From: an uncultured bacterium
GTDB taxonomy: Bacteria > Bacillota > Negativicutes > Acidaminococcales > Acidaminococcaceae
Direction of reading: 5' to 3'
NCBI GenBank assembly: GCA_905215645.1
Contig: CAJMQS010000023.1
Location: forward strand, 1-35,220
Length of the DNA: 35,220 nt
Shown piece after piece: positions 15,636 through 23,100 of this stretch. Each line of letters starts with the position of its first letter. The stretch's first letter is position 1. Made by a program: the position numbers and the translations under genes. Below the pieces are notes generated by a model. That model saw only the letters and a program-made list of their open reading frames with translations, did no database searches and was not told the DNA's origin.

Positions 15636-16574
15636 TTATTCCGGCTGTTCGTTGGCCAAGCTCCACATGAGCCGGGTCACAGCTGCTTCCAGGGTCATGG
15701 GGCCGCCGGATTCCACCCCAGCCTGAGCCGCCAGGATCCCCATGGGATACAGGGACAGGTCTACGCCGTCAAAGAGGCACTGGCTGACACAGACCACTTT
15801 CACTCCTTTTTTCACAGCCCGGCGGATGGCCGGCAGGAAGTTCTGCTGTTCCGTGTTCACCCCGCCGGCTCCGTAGCATTCCAGCACCAGGCCCTTATAC
15901 CCCCGGTCCACCGCATAATCGATGATATCCGGCTTCAGTCCAGGAGTCATAGTCACCGCCATGACCCTGGATTCCAGTTTTTCTTCCACCCGGAAGCCTC
16001 CCACATTTTCCCGGCTGGGCAGGTTCTTTTTGACCCCTTCTTTTCCGAAATAGAGGACCGGCGCCTCGTTGACGCTTTCAAAGGCATTGGGATTCCGGGT
16101 AAAGATCTTCTTGGCACAGTCTCCCTTGATCACCTTGTTCCCGAAAGCCACAAATACGCCTGGAAGGCCGCTGGCCGCAACAGAAAAAGCCAGTTCCAGA
16201 TTGCTCCGGGCATCGCTGTTGGTCAGGCTCAGGGGCACTTGGGCTCCGGTGAGGACCACTGGCTTCCCCAGATTGATCAGCATCCGGCTGAGAGCGCTGG
16301 ACGTGTAAGCCAGGGTATCTGTGCCGTGGGTCAGGACAAAAGCATCATAATCGCTATAATTGTCTCCGATCAAACGAGCCCAGGCACTCCAGTGGGCCGG
16401 TTCCAGGTTGCTGCTGTCCAAGAGGGTCAGATCCCGCACCGTGATTTCCCCCAAAGTCCGGAGTTCAGGCACCTGTTTCAGGATGTCCTCCCCCTTCAAT
16501 GTCGGTTCCAGTCCATCATCCGTCACCGTACAGGCAATGGTCCCTCCGGTGGTCAGAAAAAGTATTTTTTTCAT
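15636..16574 (-). CDS. ansA: L-asparaginase, type I (cytoplasmic)
   Basis: This 312-residue enzyme hydrolyses asparagine to aspartate and ammonia. It has TGGTI (9-13, Thr12 nucleophile) and HGTDT (83-87), the two asparaginase signatures, and VVLTGAQVPLS plus NVGGFR further on. No signal peptide is present, so it should be the cytoplasmic type I enzyme. It is the first gene of the ansA-GTPaseB-GTPaseA-M20-NimA-like operon. A -10 TATAAT (16615-16620, minus strand) lies 40 bases upstream, next to a run of phased GGTTGT repeats that faces the divergent M48 gene. Confidence 0.93.
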   Translation of the reverse strand: MKKILFLTTGGTIACTVTDDGLEPTLKGEDILKQVPELRTLGEITVRDLTLLDSSNLEPAHWSAWARLIGDNYSDYDAFVLTHGTDTLAYTSSALSRMLINLGKPVVLTGAQVPLSLTNSDARSNLELAFSVAASGLPGVFVAFGNKVIKGDCAKKIFTRNPNAFESVNEAPVLYFGKEGVKKNLPSRENVGGFRVEEKLESRVMAVTMTPGLKPDIIDYAVDRGYKGLVLECYGAGGVNTEQQNFLPAIRRAVKKGVKVVCVSQCLFDGVDLSLYPMGILAAQAGVESGGPMTLEAAVTRLMWSLANEQPE

Positions 16575-16614
16575 GGATTTTTGGTTCTCCTTGTCCTATA
16601 ATCTTATCAAAACA

Positions 16615-16620
16615 ATTATA
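16615..16620 (-). promoter_or_regulatory. -10 element of ansA operon
   Basis: TATAAT is present on the minus strand 41 bases before the ansA ATG. The matching -35 position (CTGCCC) is poor, so activation by a factor is possible. Confidence 0.5.
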
Positions 16621-16674
16621 TCATATGTGTCCGGTTCGGGCAGGGGAAGTGGGACGTTTTTCAGGAAAATTCAC

Positions 16675-16723
16675 GGTTGTATAAGGTTGTTTTGTAATAA
16701 AACAATGGTTGTTTTATAGTTGT
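16675..16723. promoter_or_regulatory. Helically phased GGTTGT repeats upstream of the M48 gene
   Basis: GGTTGT occurs at 16675, 16685 and 16707, and AGTTGT at 16718, i.e. spaced 10, 22 and 11 bases, close to whole helical turns. A seven-bp inverted repeat TTGTTTT-GTAAT-AAAACAA lies in the middle. It sits between divergent ansA and the M48 gene and looks like a cooperative operator. Confidence 0.45.
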
Positions 16724-16760
16724 TTCTTTCTTTTTTGTTACTTCAGAAAGGGATGTTTTT

Positions 16761-17927
16761 ATGGAATGTCGGCTGACCCAGAAACTGAAAAAGAAACTTT
16801 TCCCCGTTCTGTCAGGACTCCTGCTCACCAGTGCATTTACCCTGTCTCCGGCAGCCCTGCCAACAGCAGAAGCCTTTGACTGGAGCAATGCCATTGGCTC
16901 CGTGATCCTGGTTTCCGCCCAATACAGCATGCTGAACAAACAAGTGGCCTACTTGGACGGCAAGGGCCGGGGAGAATACCTGGAACAGATCAAGGGACAG
17001 GAGGGTGTCAATGAAGATCCGGAAGCCAATGCCATGTTGGAACAGGTCATGGGAAGACTTTCCACAGCCATTGCCAAGACGGACCCCTCCATCGAAAAGA
17101 ATCCCTATCATTATTTCGTCAACGACAGCACCAAATTCAACGCCTACTGTACCTTGGGACACAATGTATCCGTCAATATCGGCCTGTTCACCACCCTGAA
17201 CTATAATGAAGATGAACTGGCCTTTGTCCTCGGCCATGAACTGGGCCATGGGGAACAGCATGACCCGGCCAACGGCGTCAAACGGACTTTCCCCATCGCA
17301 CTCCTAGCAGCGGTGGCCGGCAGCCAGAGCAATATGCTGGAAGCGGTGGGCACCAATCTTTTGGCCAACCTGGGCAGCGCCAAACTGGTGACCCTGCCCA
17401 TGGAAAAGAAAGCCGATGTGCTGGGCTTTACCTACGCTACGGAAGCAGGATACAATCCAGGAGCCGGCAGCGCCCTATGGCAGCGGGTGATGGAAAAGAT
17501 GGGCAACAACCGAGAAACCTTCCTGGGGACCATCTTCATGCCCAGCGACCATCCCAACAACGGATCCCGCCGGGACAAGTATACCCAGCGGATGTTTGAA
17601 TACAGCGGAAAACATGTAAATGTGGATAAAAAGACCGGTGCCCTCCTGGTAAACAAGAAAGACCTGGGCCTGGTCCAGCCCGGAGGCGATATGAGCAGCC
17701 GGGAACGGACCTATCTGGTAGCCGGGAATCTGGCCAAAGTTTACCATGACCAACCTTCTATACAACCTTCTGCTGAACAGGACGGAAACAATCTCTACTT
17801 CGGCGGTCAGCGGATCATGAGCCTTCAATATGGGGACAGCGGAGCAGAATGGGCGGAAAAGCTGAACCAGGCAGCGGGAAAAGGAAAACAACCGGTTGTT
17901 TCGAATAAAAAAGGATCTGCCGCATAA
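16761..17927 (+). CDS. Secreted M48 family zinc metalloprotease
   Basis: This 388-residue protein starts with a signal peptide (basic KLKKK, hydrophobic stretch, cleavage after PTAEA at residue 38). The catalytic motif HELGH is at 159-163, and the third zinc ligand is probably Glu215 in MEKKADVLGF. The mature start FDWSN resembles the small secreted protein at 4350-4781. There is no membrane anchor in the mature part, so it is probably periplasmic or exported, with a role in envelope protein turnover. AGAAAGGGATG supports the start. The stop codon lies inside the loop of its own terminator hairpin. It is the only plus-strand gene in the left arm. Confidence 0.9.
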   Translation: MECRLTQKLKKKLFPVLSGLLLTSAFTLSPAALPTAEAFDWSNAIGSVILVSAQYSMLNKQVAYLDGKGRGEYLEQIKGQEGVNEDPEANAMLEQVMGRLSTAIAKTDPSIEKNPYHYFVNDSTKFNAYCTLGHNVSVNIGLFTTLNYNEDELAFVLGHELGHGEQHDPANGVKRTFPIALLAAVAGSQSNMLEAVGTNLLANLGSAKLVTLPMEKKADVLGFTYATEAGYNPGAGSALWQRVMEKMGNNRETFLGTIFMPSDHPNNGSRRDKYTQRMFEYSGKHVNVDKKTGALLVNKKDLGLVQPGGDMSSRERTYLVAGNLAKVYHDQPSIQPSAEQDGNNLYFGGQRIMSLQYGDSGAEWAEKLNQAAGKGKQPVVSNKKGSAA

Positions 17928-17943
17928 GTGGCAGATCCTTTTT
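17908..17943 (+). terminator. Intrinsic terminator of the M48 gene
   Basis: A 14-bp perfect stem (AAAAAGGATCTGCC with its complement) has an eight-base loop and ends in TTTTT. The M48 stop codon TAA (17925-17927) is in the loop. Confidence 0.9.
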
Positions 17944-17947
17944 GGCA

Positions 17948-18243
17948 GCGGTCAACAGTCAGCGGTCAGCAGCCGATGGAAATCAATTTTAGCAAATTGA
18001 TTTTGAACGTATAAAACCGGCGGTCCGGTCATCCCGCCGGTTCTGACGGAACTCTCATCCAACGGATCGAACAAGAGCCCCTGACCCCAACGCTGTAGGG
18101 GCTGCCCCCAGGGAAGCCCGTCCCTGGCCGCCCAGAGAGTCCATACAGGCAAAGGCAAATGCGCCAGCATTTGGCATCCGACCGCCGTTGACAGTTGACA
18201 GCTGACCGTTGACAGGGGTGTTGCACCACACGTGCAACACCCC
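17948..18243 (-). repeat. Composite intergenic repeat, copy R3 with larger middle
   Basis: Read on the minus strand: the hairpin GGGGTGTTGCA/TGCAACACCCC (18215-18243), GTCAACGGTCAGCTGTCAAC, a middle of about 180 bases unrelated to R1, then the AT inverted repeat (17980-18004) and TGCTGACCGCTGACTGTTGA. The two ends match R1 nearly base for base while the middles differ in length and sequence. This non-coding interval of about 315 bases contains nothing else I can name. Confidence 0.78.
18215..18243. terminator. GTTGCA hairpin after the xanthine permease gene
   Basis: An 11-bp stem GGGGTGTTGCA/TGCAACACCCC with loop CCACACG lies directly after the pbuX-type stop codon. No T-run follows on the minus strand, so termination may be Rho-assisted or weak. 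It belongs to the family seen at 79-104, 2791-2820, 8961-8987 and 35171-35207. Confidence 0.5.
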
Positions 18244-19572
18244 TTATTTCATCTCCTCCGGCAGGATGAAGTTCAGTACCACGGCCACTACGAACACCAC
18301 TGCCACACAATTTTCGGCAAAGACGCTCTTCATCAGATCCGGAAAGATCTTGAAAATGGAGGGATTTTGGGTAAATCCGATGCCGATGGACAGACTCAGG
18401 GCGGCAATGATCATATTCCGCTGGCTGTAGCCGCAGCTGCCCAGCATCCGGACCCCGCTGACCACAATGGAGCCGAACATCATCAGGGTGCAGCCCCCCA
18501 GCACCGCTTCCGGCAGGGACGCCAGGATCACGCCCAGCACGGGGAACAGACCGGCCAGGATCATGATGGCTGCCCCGCTGGCTACAGCTTTCCGATTCAC
18601 CACATGGGTCATGGCAATCAGTCCTACATTCTGGCTGAAAGAGGTGATGGGCAGGCAACCGAACAGGGAAGACAGGGCGCTGATGAAACCATCCACGCCG
18701 ATGGATCCTTCGATTTCCTTATCGGTGGCATTCCGGCCAAAGCCCATGACCGTCAGAGCAGAAGTATCCCCCAGGGTTTCCGTGGCGGACACTAGGAAAA
18801 TCAGGAATACGGAAAAGATGGCATCCGGATGGAATTCCAAAGTATAGGGAAGGGGCTGGGGCAAAGAGAACAGTCCGGCTGTACCCAGCTTGGACAGATC
18901 CACCATGCCGTAAAAGAAAGCCGTCACATAACCCACCACCAGGCCGAACAGCACGGACAGCTGTTTGTAGAAAGACTTGGCCTTGATATTGAAGATCAGA
19001 CAGGACAGCAGGGTCACGGTCCCTACGATCATATAAGGGGCTTCCCCAAAATGGGGATTCCCGAAACCGCCCCCAAAAGAATTGGCTCCGATGCCCAGCA
19101 AGGAAAATCCGATGGAAGTGACCACACTGGCAGACACGATAGGTGGGATGAACCGGCGCCACCAGCGGGCGATGAGCCCCAGACAGCCTTCCAGACAGCC
19201 TCCCACCAGCGCCGCTCCCAAAATGGCACCGTAGCCGTATTTGGCTCCGATGACACAGAAGGTAGAGACAAAAGTGAAACTGATCCCCATGATGATGGGC
19301 AGCCGGCTGCCCAACGGCCCCACCGGGAACATCTGGAACAGGGACCCCACTCCAGCCATGATCATCGCTGCCTGGATCAGGGCTGCTGCCTGTTCCGTGG
19401 GCATCTTGACGGCGCCGGTGACAATCAGGATGGGAGCGATATTGGCCACGAACATGGCCAGCACATGCTGGAGCCCAAAAGGGACCGCTTTCTGCAGACT
19501 GATTTTCCCGTCGAACTGGTAAATGGGATCGGACAGATCCAGCGGCTGGGATCCTTGGTTTTCTTTTTCCAT
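18244..19572 (-). CDS. pbuX: NCS2 nucleobase:cation symporter, probably xanthine permease
   Basis: This 442-residue membrane protein of the uracil/xanthine permease family has many hydrophobic segments. Landmarks include PFGLQHVLAMFVANIAPILI near the N-terminus and the central VSATETLGDTSALT. The family's substrate-binding helix 10 region is represented by GCLPITSFSQNVGLIAMTHV (about residues 305-330). Location 10 bases after xpt argues for xanthine rather than uracil as substrate. The ATG at 19572 (MEKENQG) is chosen because GAAGGAGGTCCC precedes it, whereas the upstream in-frame ATG has no such site. The gene ends at a hairpin. Confidence 0.85.
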   Translation of the reverse strand: MEKENQGSQPLDLSDPIYQFDGKISLQKAVPFGLQHVLAMFVANIAPILIVTGAVKMPTEQAAALIQAAMIMAGVGSLFQMFPVGPLGSRLPIIMGISFTFVSTFCVIGAKYGYGAILGAALVGGCLEGCLGLIARWWRRFIPPIVSASVVTSIGFSLLGIGANSFGGGFGNPHFGEAPYMIVGTVTLLSCLIFNIKAKSFYKQLSVLFGLVVGYVTAFFYGMVDLSKLGTAGLFSLPQPLPYTLEFHPDAIFSVFLIFLVSATETLGDTSALTVMGFGRNATDKEIEGSIGVDGFISALSSLFGCLPITSFSQNVGLIAMTHVVNRKAVASGAAIMILAGLFPVLGVILASLPEAVLGGCTLMMFGSIVVSGVRMLGSCGYSQRNMIIAALSLSIGIGFTQNPSIFKIFPDLMKSVFAENCVAVVFVVAVVLNFILPEEMK

Positions 19573-19582
19573 GGGACCTCCT

Positions 19583-20167
19583 TCAGCGGAACTGGATGGA
19601 GCCGGTAGAGGCATCCATCTTTTCGATAATGGCCAGGCTCTTTACATCATATCCCTGTTTCCGCAGAGCATCTCCTCCGCCTTGGAATCCTTTTTCGATG
19701 GCAATGCCCACACCTTCCACTTCAGCGCCAGCCTGATGGACCAAATCGATGAGGCCCTGCACTGCACAGCCGTTGGCCAGGAAGTCGTCGATGATCAGGA
19801 CATGATCCCCCGCATTGAGGTATTTTTTAGAAACGATGACATGGTTCACTTTATTGTGGGTGAAAGATTTGATTTCCGTGCTGTAGACTTCCTTATCCAT
19901 ATTGCTGCCAGCACTTTTTTTGGCAAACAGCACCGGGACCCGGAAGTGGACGGCCGTGAGGCAGGCAATCCCGATCCCGGAAGCTTCGATGGTCAGGATC
20001 TTGTTGATAGGACGGTCCTTGAACAGTTCGTAGAATTCCTTTCCCAATTTGCTGATGAAAGGAACGTCGATCTGATGGTTCAGGAAGCTGTCCACCTTCA
20101 ATACATCGCCGCTTTTGATGGTCCCATCGGCCAGGATTTTTTTCTGCAGTAAATTGTACTCTGCCAT
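19583..20167 (-). CDS. xpt: Xanthine phosphoribosyltransferase
   Basis: This 194-residue cytoplasmic enzyme converts xanthine and PRPP to XMP. It has the PRPP-binding motif VLIIDDFLANGCA (123-135) and the family's LLQKKILADGTIKSGDVLKVDSF start and EASGIGIA segment. AGGAAAAC-type ribosome-binding sequence (GGGGAGG) lies upstream. It forms an operon with the permease downstream. I looked for a purine riboswitch in the 120-base leader and did not find the conserved core. The promoter is probably the TATAAT at 20219-20224. Confidence 0.95.
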   Translation of the reverse strand: MAEYNLLQKKILADGTIKSGDVLKVDSFLNHQIDVPFISKLGKEFYELFKDRPINKILTIEASGIGIACLTAVHFRVPVLFAKKSAGSNMDKEVYSTEIKSFTHNKVNHVIVSKKYLNAGDHVLIIDDFLANGCAVQGLIDLVHQAGAEVEGVGIAIEKGFQGGGDALRKQGYDVKSLAIIEKMDASTGSIQFR

Positions 20168-20218
20168 GTTTTCCTCCCCATTTTTCCAGACAGTGAAATT
20201 CTTTTTCCGTGAAAGATT

Positions 20219-20224
20219 ATTATA
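20219..20224 (-). promoter_or_regulatory. Extended -10 promoter of xpt
   Basis: TATAAT preceded by TGA on the minus strand, 52 bases before the xpt ATG. The -35 (TTTTCC) is poor. The leader is short and shows no purine-aptamer core. Confidence 0.55.
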
Positions 20225-20244
20225 TCATAAACACCCTTTCCGGA

Positions 20245-20280
20245 AAATAAAAAAGCCTGCCGCCCCAGCGACAGGTTGTT
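20245..20280 (-). terminator. Intrinsic terminator of tRNA-Gly
   Basis: The stem CCTGTCGC/GCGGCAGG (one G-T pair) with loop TGGG is followed on the minus strand by GCTTTTTTATTTT. It lies just past the tRNA-Gly 3' end. Confidence 0.85.
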
Positions 20281-20288
20281 TTTGAAAT

Positions 20289-20362
20289 TGGAGCGGGCAA
20301 TGGGAATCGAACCCACCTCTAAAGCTTGGGAAGCTTTCATTCTACCAATGAACTATGCCCGC
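20289..20362 (-). tRNA. tRNA-Gly (anticodon CCC)
   Basis: Minus-strand cloverleaf: acceptor GCGGGCA/TGCCCGC, D arm GTTC/GAAT, anticodon stem AAAGC/GCTTT with loop TTCCCAA giving CCC for GGG codons, T stem GTGGG/CCCAT with TTCGATT, discriminator T, and an encoded CCA. Upstream is TTTACA, 17 bases, TAATAT. A terminator follows. Confidence 0.95.
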
Positions 20363-20376
20363 ATCAGATAAAATAT

Positions 20377-20405
20377 ATATTAGCAAATTTTTTTCTATTT
20401 GTAAA
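20377..20405 (-). promoter_or_regulatory. Promoter of tRNA-Gly
   Basis: On the minus strand -35 TTTACA (20400-20405), a 17-base spacer rich in A, and -10 TAATAT (20377-20382). The -35 overlaps the hairpin that follows the amidotransferase gene. Confidence 0.7.
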
Positions 20406-20428
20406 GAGGGATTTTCTCATCCCTCTTT
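20403..20428. terminator. Hairpin at the end of the amidotransferase gene
   Basis: AAAGAGGGA/TCCCTCTTT, a nine-bp perfect stem, spans the stop codon of the amidotransferase gene. Only TTT follows on the minus strand. It may separate that gene from the tRNA-Gly promoter. Confidence 0.55.
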
Positions 20429-21160
20429 CTTCCTCTCCTCCACCCGCTTCAGGAAATCAGCAAACAGCCGCTCCATCTCCGGATGCTCCTGCCACATGTT
20501 TTCCGGATGCCACTGGACGGCCACCACCTGCCGGTGATCATGGCTTTCCACACTTTCCACGACTCCGTCAGGAGCTGCTGCTGTGGCTTCCAATGCTTCG
20601 GCTACCCGATGGATGGCCTGATGGTGCCGGGAATTGACAAAAGCCCGGGGTCCCAAGGTCCCATACAGGCTGCTCCCTGGCTGCAGTTCCACATGATGGG
20701 TGGGATAGCCTCCCGGTGCTCCCTGGGAATGGCGGATGGTGCAATGGGGAGCTTCACTGGGCAGATCCTGGTATACATTGCCTCCCAAAGCAATATTGAT
20801 CAGCTGGCAGCCCCGGCAAATCCCGAAAACCGGTTTTCCGGCCTGATAAAAGGCGTGGAACAAAGACAGTTCGAACAAATCCCGTTTGTAGTTGGTCCGT
20901 CCAATCTTCCACACAGGTTCTTCTCCGAACAGGGTAGGATCCACGTCCGCTCCCCCGGGAAGGATCAATCCGTCAAACAAATCCACGTATTCTTCCCCCC
21001 GGGCATCGGGCACATCCGGAAGGATCACCGGAATGGCTCCCAAACGGGCAATGACTTCCACCAGCCCACGGGGAGCAAAAGGGGCATCCACCAGATTGGT
21101 CACTTCAGAAGCGTAGGGATAAGTATCAGCGGTAATGGCAATACGCAGTTTCCCAGACAT
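20417..21160 (-). CDS. Class I glutamine amidotransferase, gamma-glutamyl-gamma-aminobutyrate hydrolase-like (peptidase C26)
   Basis: This 247-residue cytoplasmic hydrolase has a nucleophile elbow FGICRGCQL with Cys115, the oxyanion region GLILPGGADVDP (64-75) and the catalytic His218/Glu220 in QWHPEN. The PxAPRG and ADVDPxLF features place it in the PuuD-like C26 group. The likely substrate is a gamma-glutamyl amide, but neither a Puu pathway nor a neighbouring enzyme is present. The ATG at 21160 is preceded by GAAGGAGAGAGC. A longer frame reads back through DnaA boxes and is not credible. It is the last minus-strand gene before the origin. Confidence 0.87.
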   Translation of the reverse strand: MSGKLRIAITADTYPYASEVTNLVDAPFAPRGLVEVIARLGAIPVILPDVPDARGEEYVDLFDGLILPGGADVDPTLFGEEPVWKIGRTNYKRDLFELSLFHAFYQAGKPVFGICRGCQLINIALGGNVYQDLPSEAPHCTIRHSQGAPGGYPTHHVELQPGSSLYGTLGPRAFVNSRHHQAIHRVAEALEATAAAPDGVVESVESHDHRQVVAVQWHPENMWQEHPEMERLFADFLKRVEERKKEG

Positions 21161-21333
21161 CGTGCTCTCTCCTTCCCACAGGCCGGTCCGGCTGGAATTC
21201 CGCCCTCCTGCAGTTGTTTTGGTGGTTCCATTATAGGGAATTCCCCGGGAATATGCAAGAAAGGCTGGTTTTCCACAGAATATCTGTTCGTTTTTTCCTG
21301 TCCTTCCCCGTATTTCCAGACTTGTCCCCAAAG

Positions 21334-21386
21334 TTATCCACACCTGTGGATAACTTTCTGTGGAAAACTCTTTTTCCTGTGGAAAA
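21334..21386 (+). other. DnaA-box module A upstream of the first dnaA
   Basis: TTATCCACA (21334-21342) and TGTGGATAA (21345-21353) form an inverted pair with a two-base gap inside an AAAGTTATC/GATAACTTT palindrome. They are followed by the weaker boxes TGTGGAAAA at 21359 and 21378. The start-to-start spacing 11, 14, 19 is the same in modules B and C. Confidence 0.9.
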
Positions 21387-21434
21387 CCTTCCAAACCGGT
21401 CCTGTCCTTTCCTTCAGCTCCTTTCTATCTCTAC

Positions 21435-21463
21435 TTATCCACATGACGGGAATATGCTATAAT
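21435..21463 (+). promoter_or_regulatory. Promoter of the first dnaA with DnaA box over the -35
   Basis: TATAAT (21458-21463) has at the 17-base spacing the hexamer TTATCC (21435-21440), which is also the first part of a perfect DnaA box TTATCCACA (21435-21443). Binding of either DnaA would block the polymerase, which suggests autorepression. Confidence 0.75.
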
Positions 21464-21497
21464 GAAAAAAAATCCCAAAGGAGAAAGGAGGTTTGCC

Positions 21498-22649
21498 ATG
21501 ACGAAAAAAAAGCCTGTGGAATTGGATCTATTTGCCGAACAAGACCTTACCCCTCCCCCTCCCAAAACAAAGACTCCGGAAAAGAAAAAAACACCCGCCC
21601 CTTCCCGTCCCCTATCCCGTCCTTTTGTCACCAACCTTTCTCCCCGATACACTTTTGAGAATTTCGTCGTAGGCAATTCCAACCGTTTCGCCAAGGCGGC
21701 CTCCATGGCCGTGGCCAATAATCCGGCCTTTGCCTACAATCCCTTTTTTCTTTTCAGTGATTCCGGCCTGGGCAAGACCCATCTGATGAATGCCATCGGG
21801 AACCAGATCCTCCAGAACCATCCAGAAATGAAGGTCCTGTACATATCCAGTGAAACTTTCACCAATGAACTGATCGAGAGCGTAGAACACAACCGTCTGG
21901 AAGCCTTCCGGGAAAAATACCGGAACATCGATGTCCTGCTCATCGATGATATCCAGTTCCTGCGGAATAAGGAATCCACCCAGGAAGAATTCTTCCACAC
22001 CTTCAATACTTTGGAAAAGGCCAACAAACAGATCATCATTTCCAGCGACCGGCCGCCGGCCGAACTGGATACCCTGGAAGAGAGGATGATCAGCCGGTTC
22101 AATTCCGGTCTGACCGCAGATATCCAGCATCCGGACTTGGAGACCCGTATGGCGATCCTCCAGAATCTGGCCCACAAGGACGGCGTCCTTTTCCCCAATG
22201 ATGTGATTTTGCTGATTGCCAGCAGTGTCACCAGCAATGTCCGGGAATTGGAAGGGGCCTATAACCGGATCTGCGCCTACGCCAGCATGACCAAACAGCC
22301 CATCACCCTGGAGCTCAGCCGGGCCGCCCTGAAAGAACTGAACCTGCTGGATACCCCCCAATTCGTTACGGTGGATACCATCCAGCAGCAGGTGGCGGAC
22401 CATTTCCGGCTCCACCGTTCCGAACTGATCGAAAAAAAACGGACCAAGCGGATCGCCGTTCCCCGGATGATCGCCATTTACCTGACCAAAGAAATGGCCG
22501 GGCTTTCCCTGAAAAAAATCGGAGAATGTTTTGGAGGCCGGGATCACAGTACCATCATCCATGCCTGCGAAAAGATCCAAAAAGACCGGCAAAAGGATCC
22601 GGAACTGAACCGGGAAATCGAATCCTTGATCCTGGAACTGAAAAAATAG
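21498..22649 (+). CDS. DnaA paralogue lacking domain I (AAA+ plus DnaA-box-binding domain)
   Basis: This 383-residue protein has DSGLGKTH Walker A (88-95), LLIDD Walker B (147-151), SSD sensor I (182-184), a box VII arginine finger at Arg200 (EERMISRF), and sensor II NVRELEG (about 247-253). The DNA-binding domain carries FGGRDHST (345-352). The N-terminus is a short Pro/Lys-rich tail instead of the ~85-residue domain I. It contains ELDLF (8-12), similar to the sliding-clamp-binding QLxLF motif found at the start of Hda. ATP binding, oligomerisation and box binding should all be possible. The start follows GAAAGGAGGTTTGCC. Whether it is a second initiator, a regulator or an Hda-like inactivator is not decided by sequence. 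Confidence 0.9.
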   Translation: MTKKKPVELDLFAEQDLTPPPPKTKTPEKKKTPAPSRPLSRPFVTNLSPRYTFENFVVGNSNRFAKAASMAVANNPAFAYNPFFLFSDSGLGKTHLMNAIGNQILQNHPEMKVLYISSETFTNELIESVEHNRLEAFREKYRNIDVLLIDDIQFLRNKESTQEEFFHTFNTLEKANKQIIISSDRPPAELDTLEERMISRFNSGLTADIQHPDLETRMAILQNLAHKDGVLFPNDVILLIASSVTSNVRELEGAYNRICAYASMTKQPITLELSRAALKELNLLDTPQFVTVDTIQQQVADHFRLHRSELIEKKRTKRIAVPRMIAIYLTKEMAGLSLKKIGECFGGRDHSTIIHACEKIQKDRQKDPELNREIESLILELKK

Positions 22650-22702
22650 AAGGTGTTGCATTTTCTATGTAATAGCCAGCCTTTAATCCGGGTGCTCTGT
22701 AA

Positions 22703-22744
22703 CCCATGTCCCTGCCCTTTGCACAGGGACATGGGGATTTTTTT
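22703..22744 (+). terminator. Intrinsic terminator of the first dnaA
   Basis: A 12-bp perfect stem (CCCATGTCCCTG with CAGGGACATGGG) is followed by GATTTTTTT. It separates the first dnaA from the box cluster beyond. Confidence 0.9.
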
Positions 22745-22824
22745 GCCTTTGGGATAGAGTTTTCCACAGGAAAAAATCGCCTTCCACAACCCGGAAGCCC
22801 CATGGAACGGCCTTATCCACAAAG

Positions 22825-22877
22825 TTATCCACATCTGTGGATAACTTTCAGTGGAAAACTTGCTTTCCTGTGGAAAA
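22825..22877 (+). other. DnaA-box module B
   Basis: TTATCCACA (22825), TGTGGATAA (22836), AGTGGAAAA (22850), TGTGGAAAA (22869). The spacing 11, 14, 19 is identical to modules A and C. An extra perfect box at 22813 lies just outside. Confidence 0.9.
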
Positions 22878-22941
22878 CCTCCAGTCCCCCCAACTAAGCC
22901 AGATTCCAGCTCTTATCCCCAAACTTATCCACATGTCCACT

Positions 22942-23096
22942 GGAGGTGTTGCACGAAACAGGGAACACCTCCTAAGCCGGGAGTCAGAAGTCTGCTGTCG
23001 GAAACCAGTAAAACTGGCTTTGAACAACGGAAAATACATGCAACAGTCATTGTTTCAAAATCAATTTATAAGAATTGATTTCCAACGGCCGCTGAC
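22942..23096 (+). repeat. Composite intergenic repeat, copy R2 inside the origin
   Basis: A hairpin GGAGGTGTT/AACACCTCC (22942-22972) is followed by GTCAGAAGTCTGCTGTCGG, then GGCTTTGAACAACGG. The AT inverted repeat AAATCAATTT/GAATTGATTT (23057-23081) precedes CCAACGGCCGCTGAC. The second half matches R1 closely. No ORF is supported here. Confidence 0.75.
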
Positions 23097-23100
23097 AGAA

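Noticed and set aside
20168..20288. Purine riboswitch ahead of xpt
   Set aside because: The leader is only about 45 bases from the -10 to the gene and lacks the conserved three-way junction core.
21498..22649. First dnaA as a decayed pseudogene
   Set aside because: The frame is intact, all ATPase and DNA-binding residues are present, and it has its own promoter, ribosome-binding site and terminator. Only domain I is missing.
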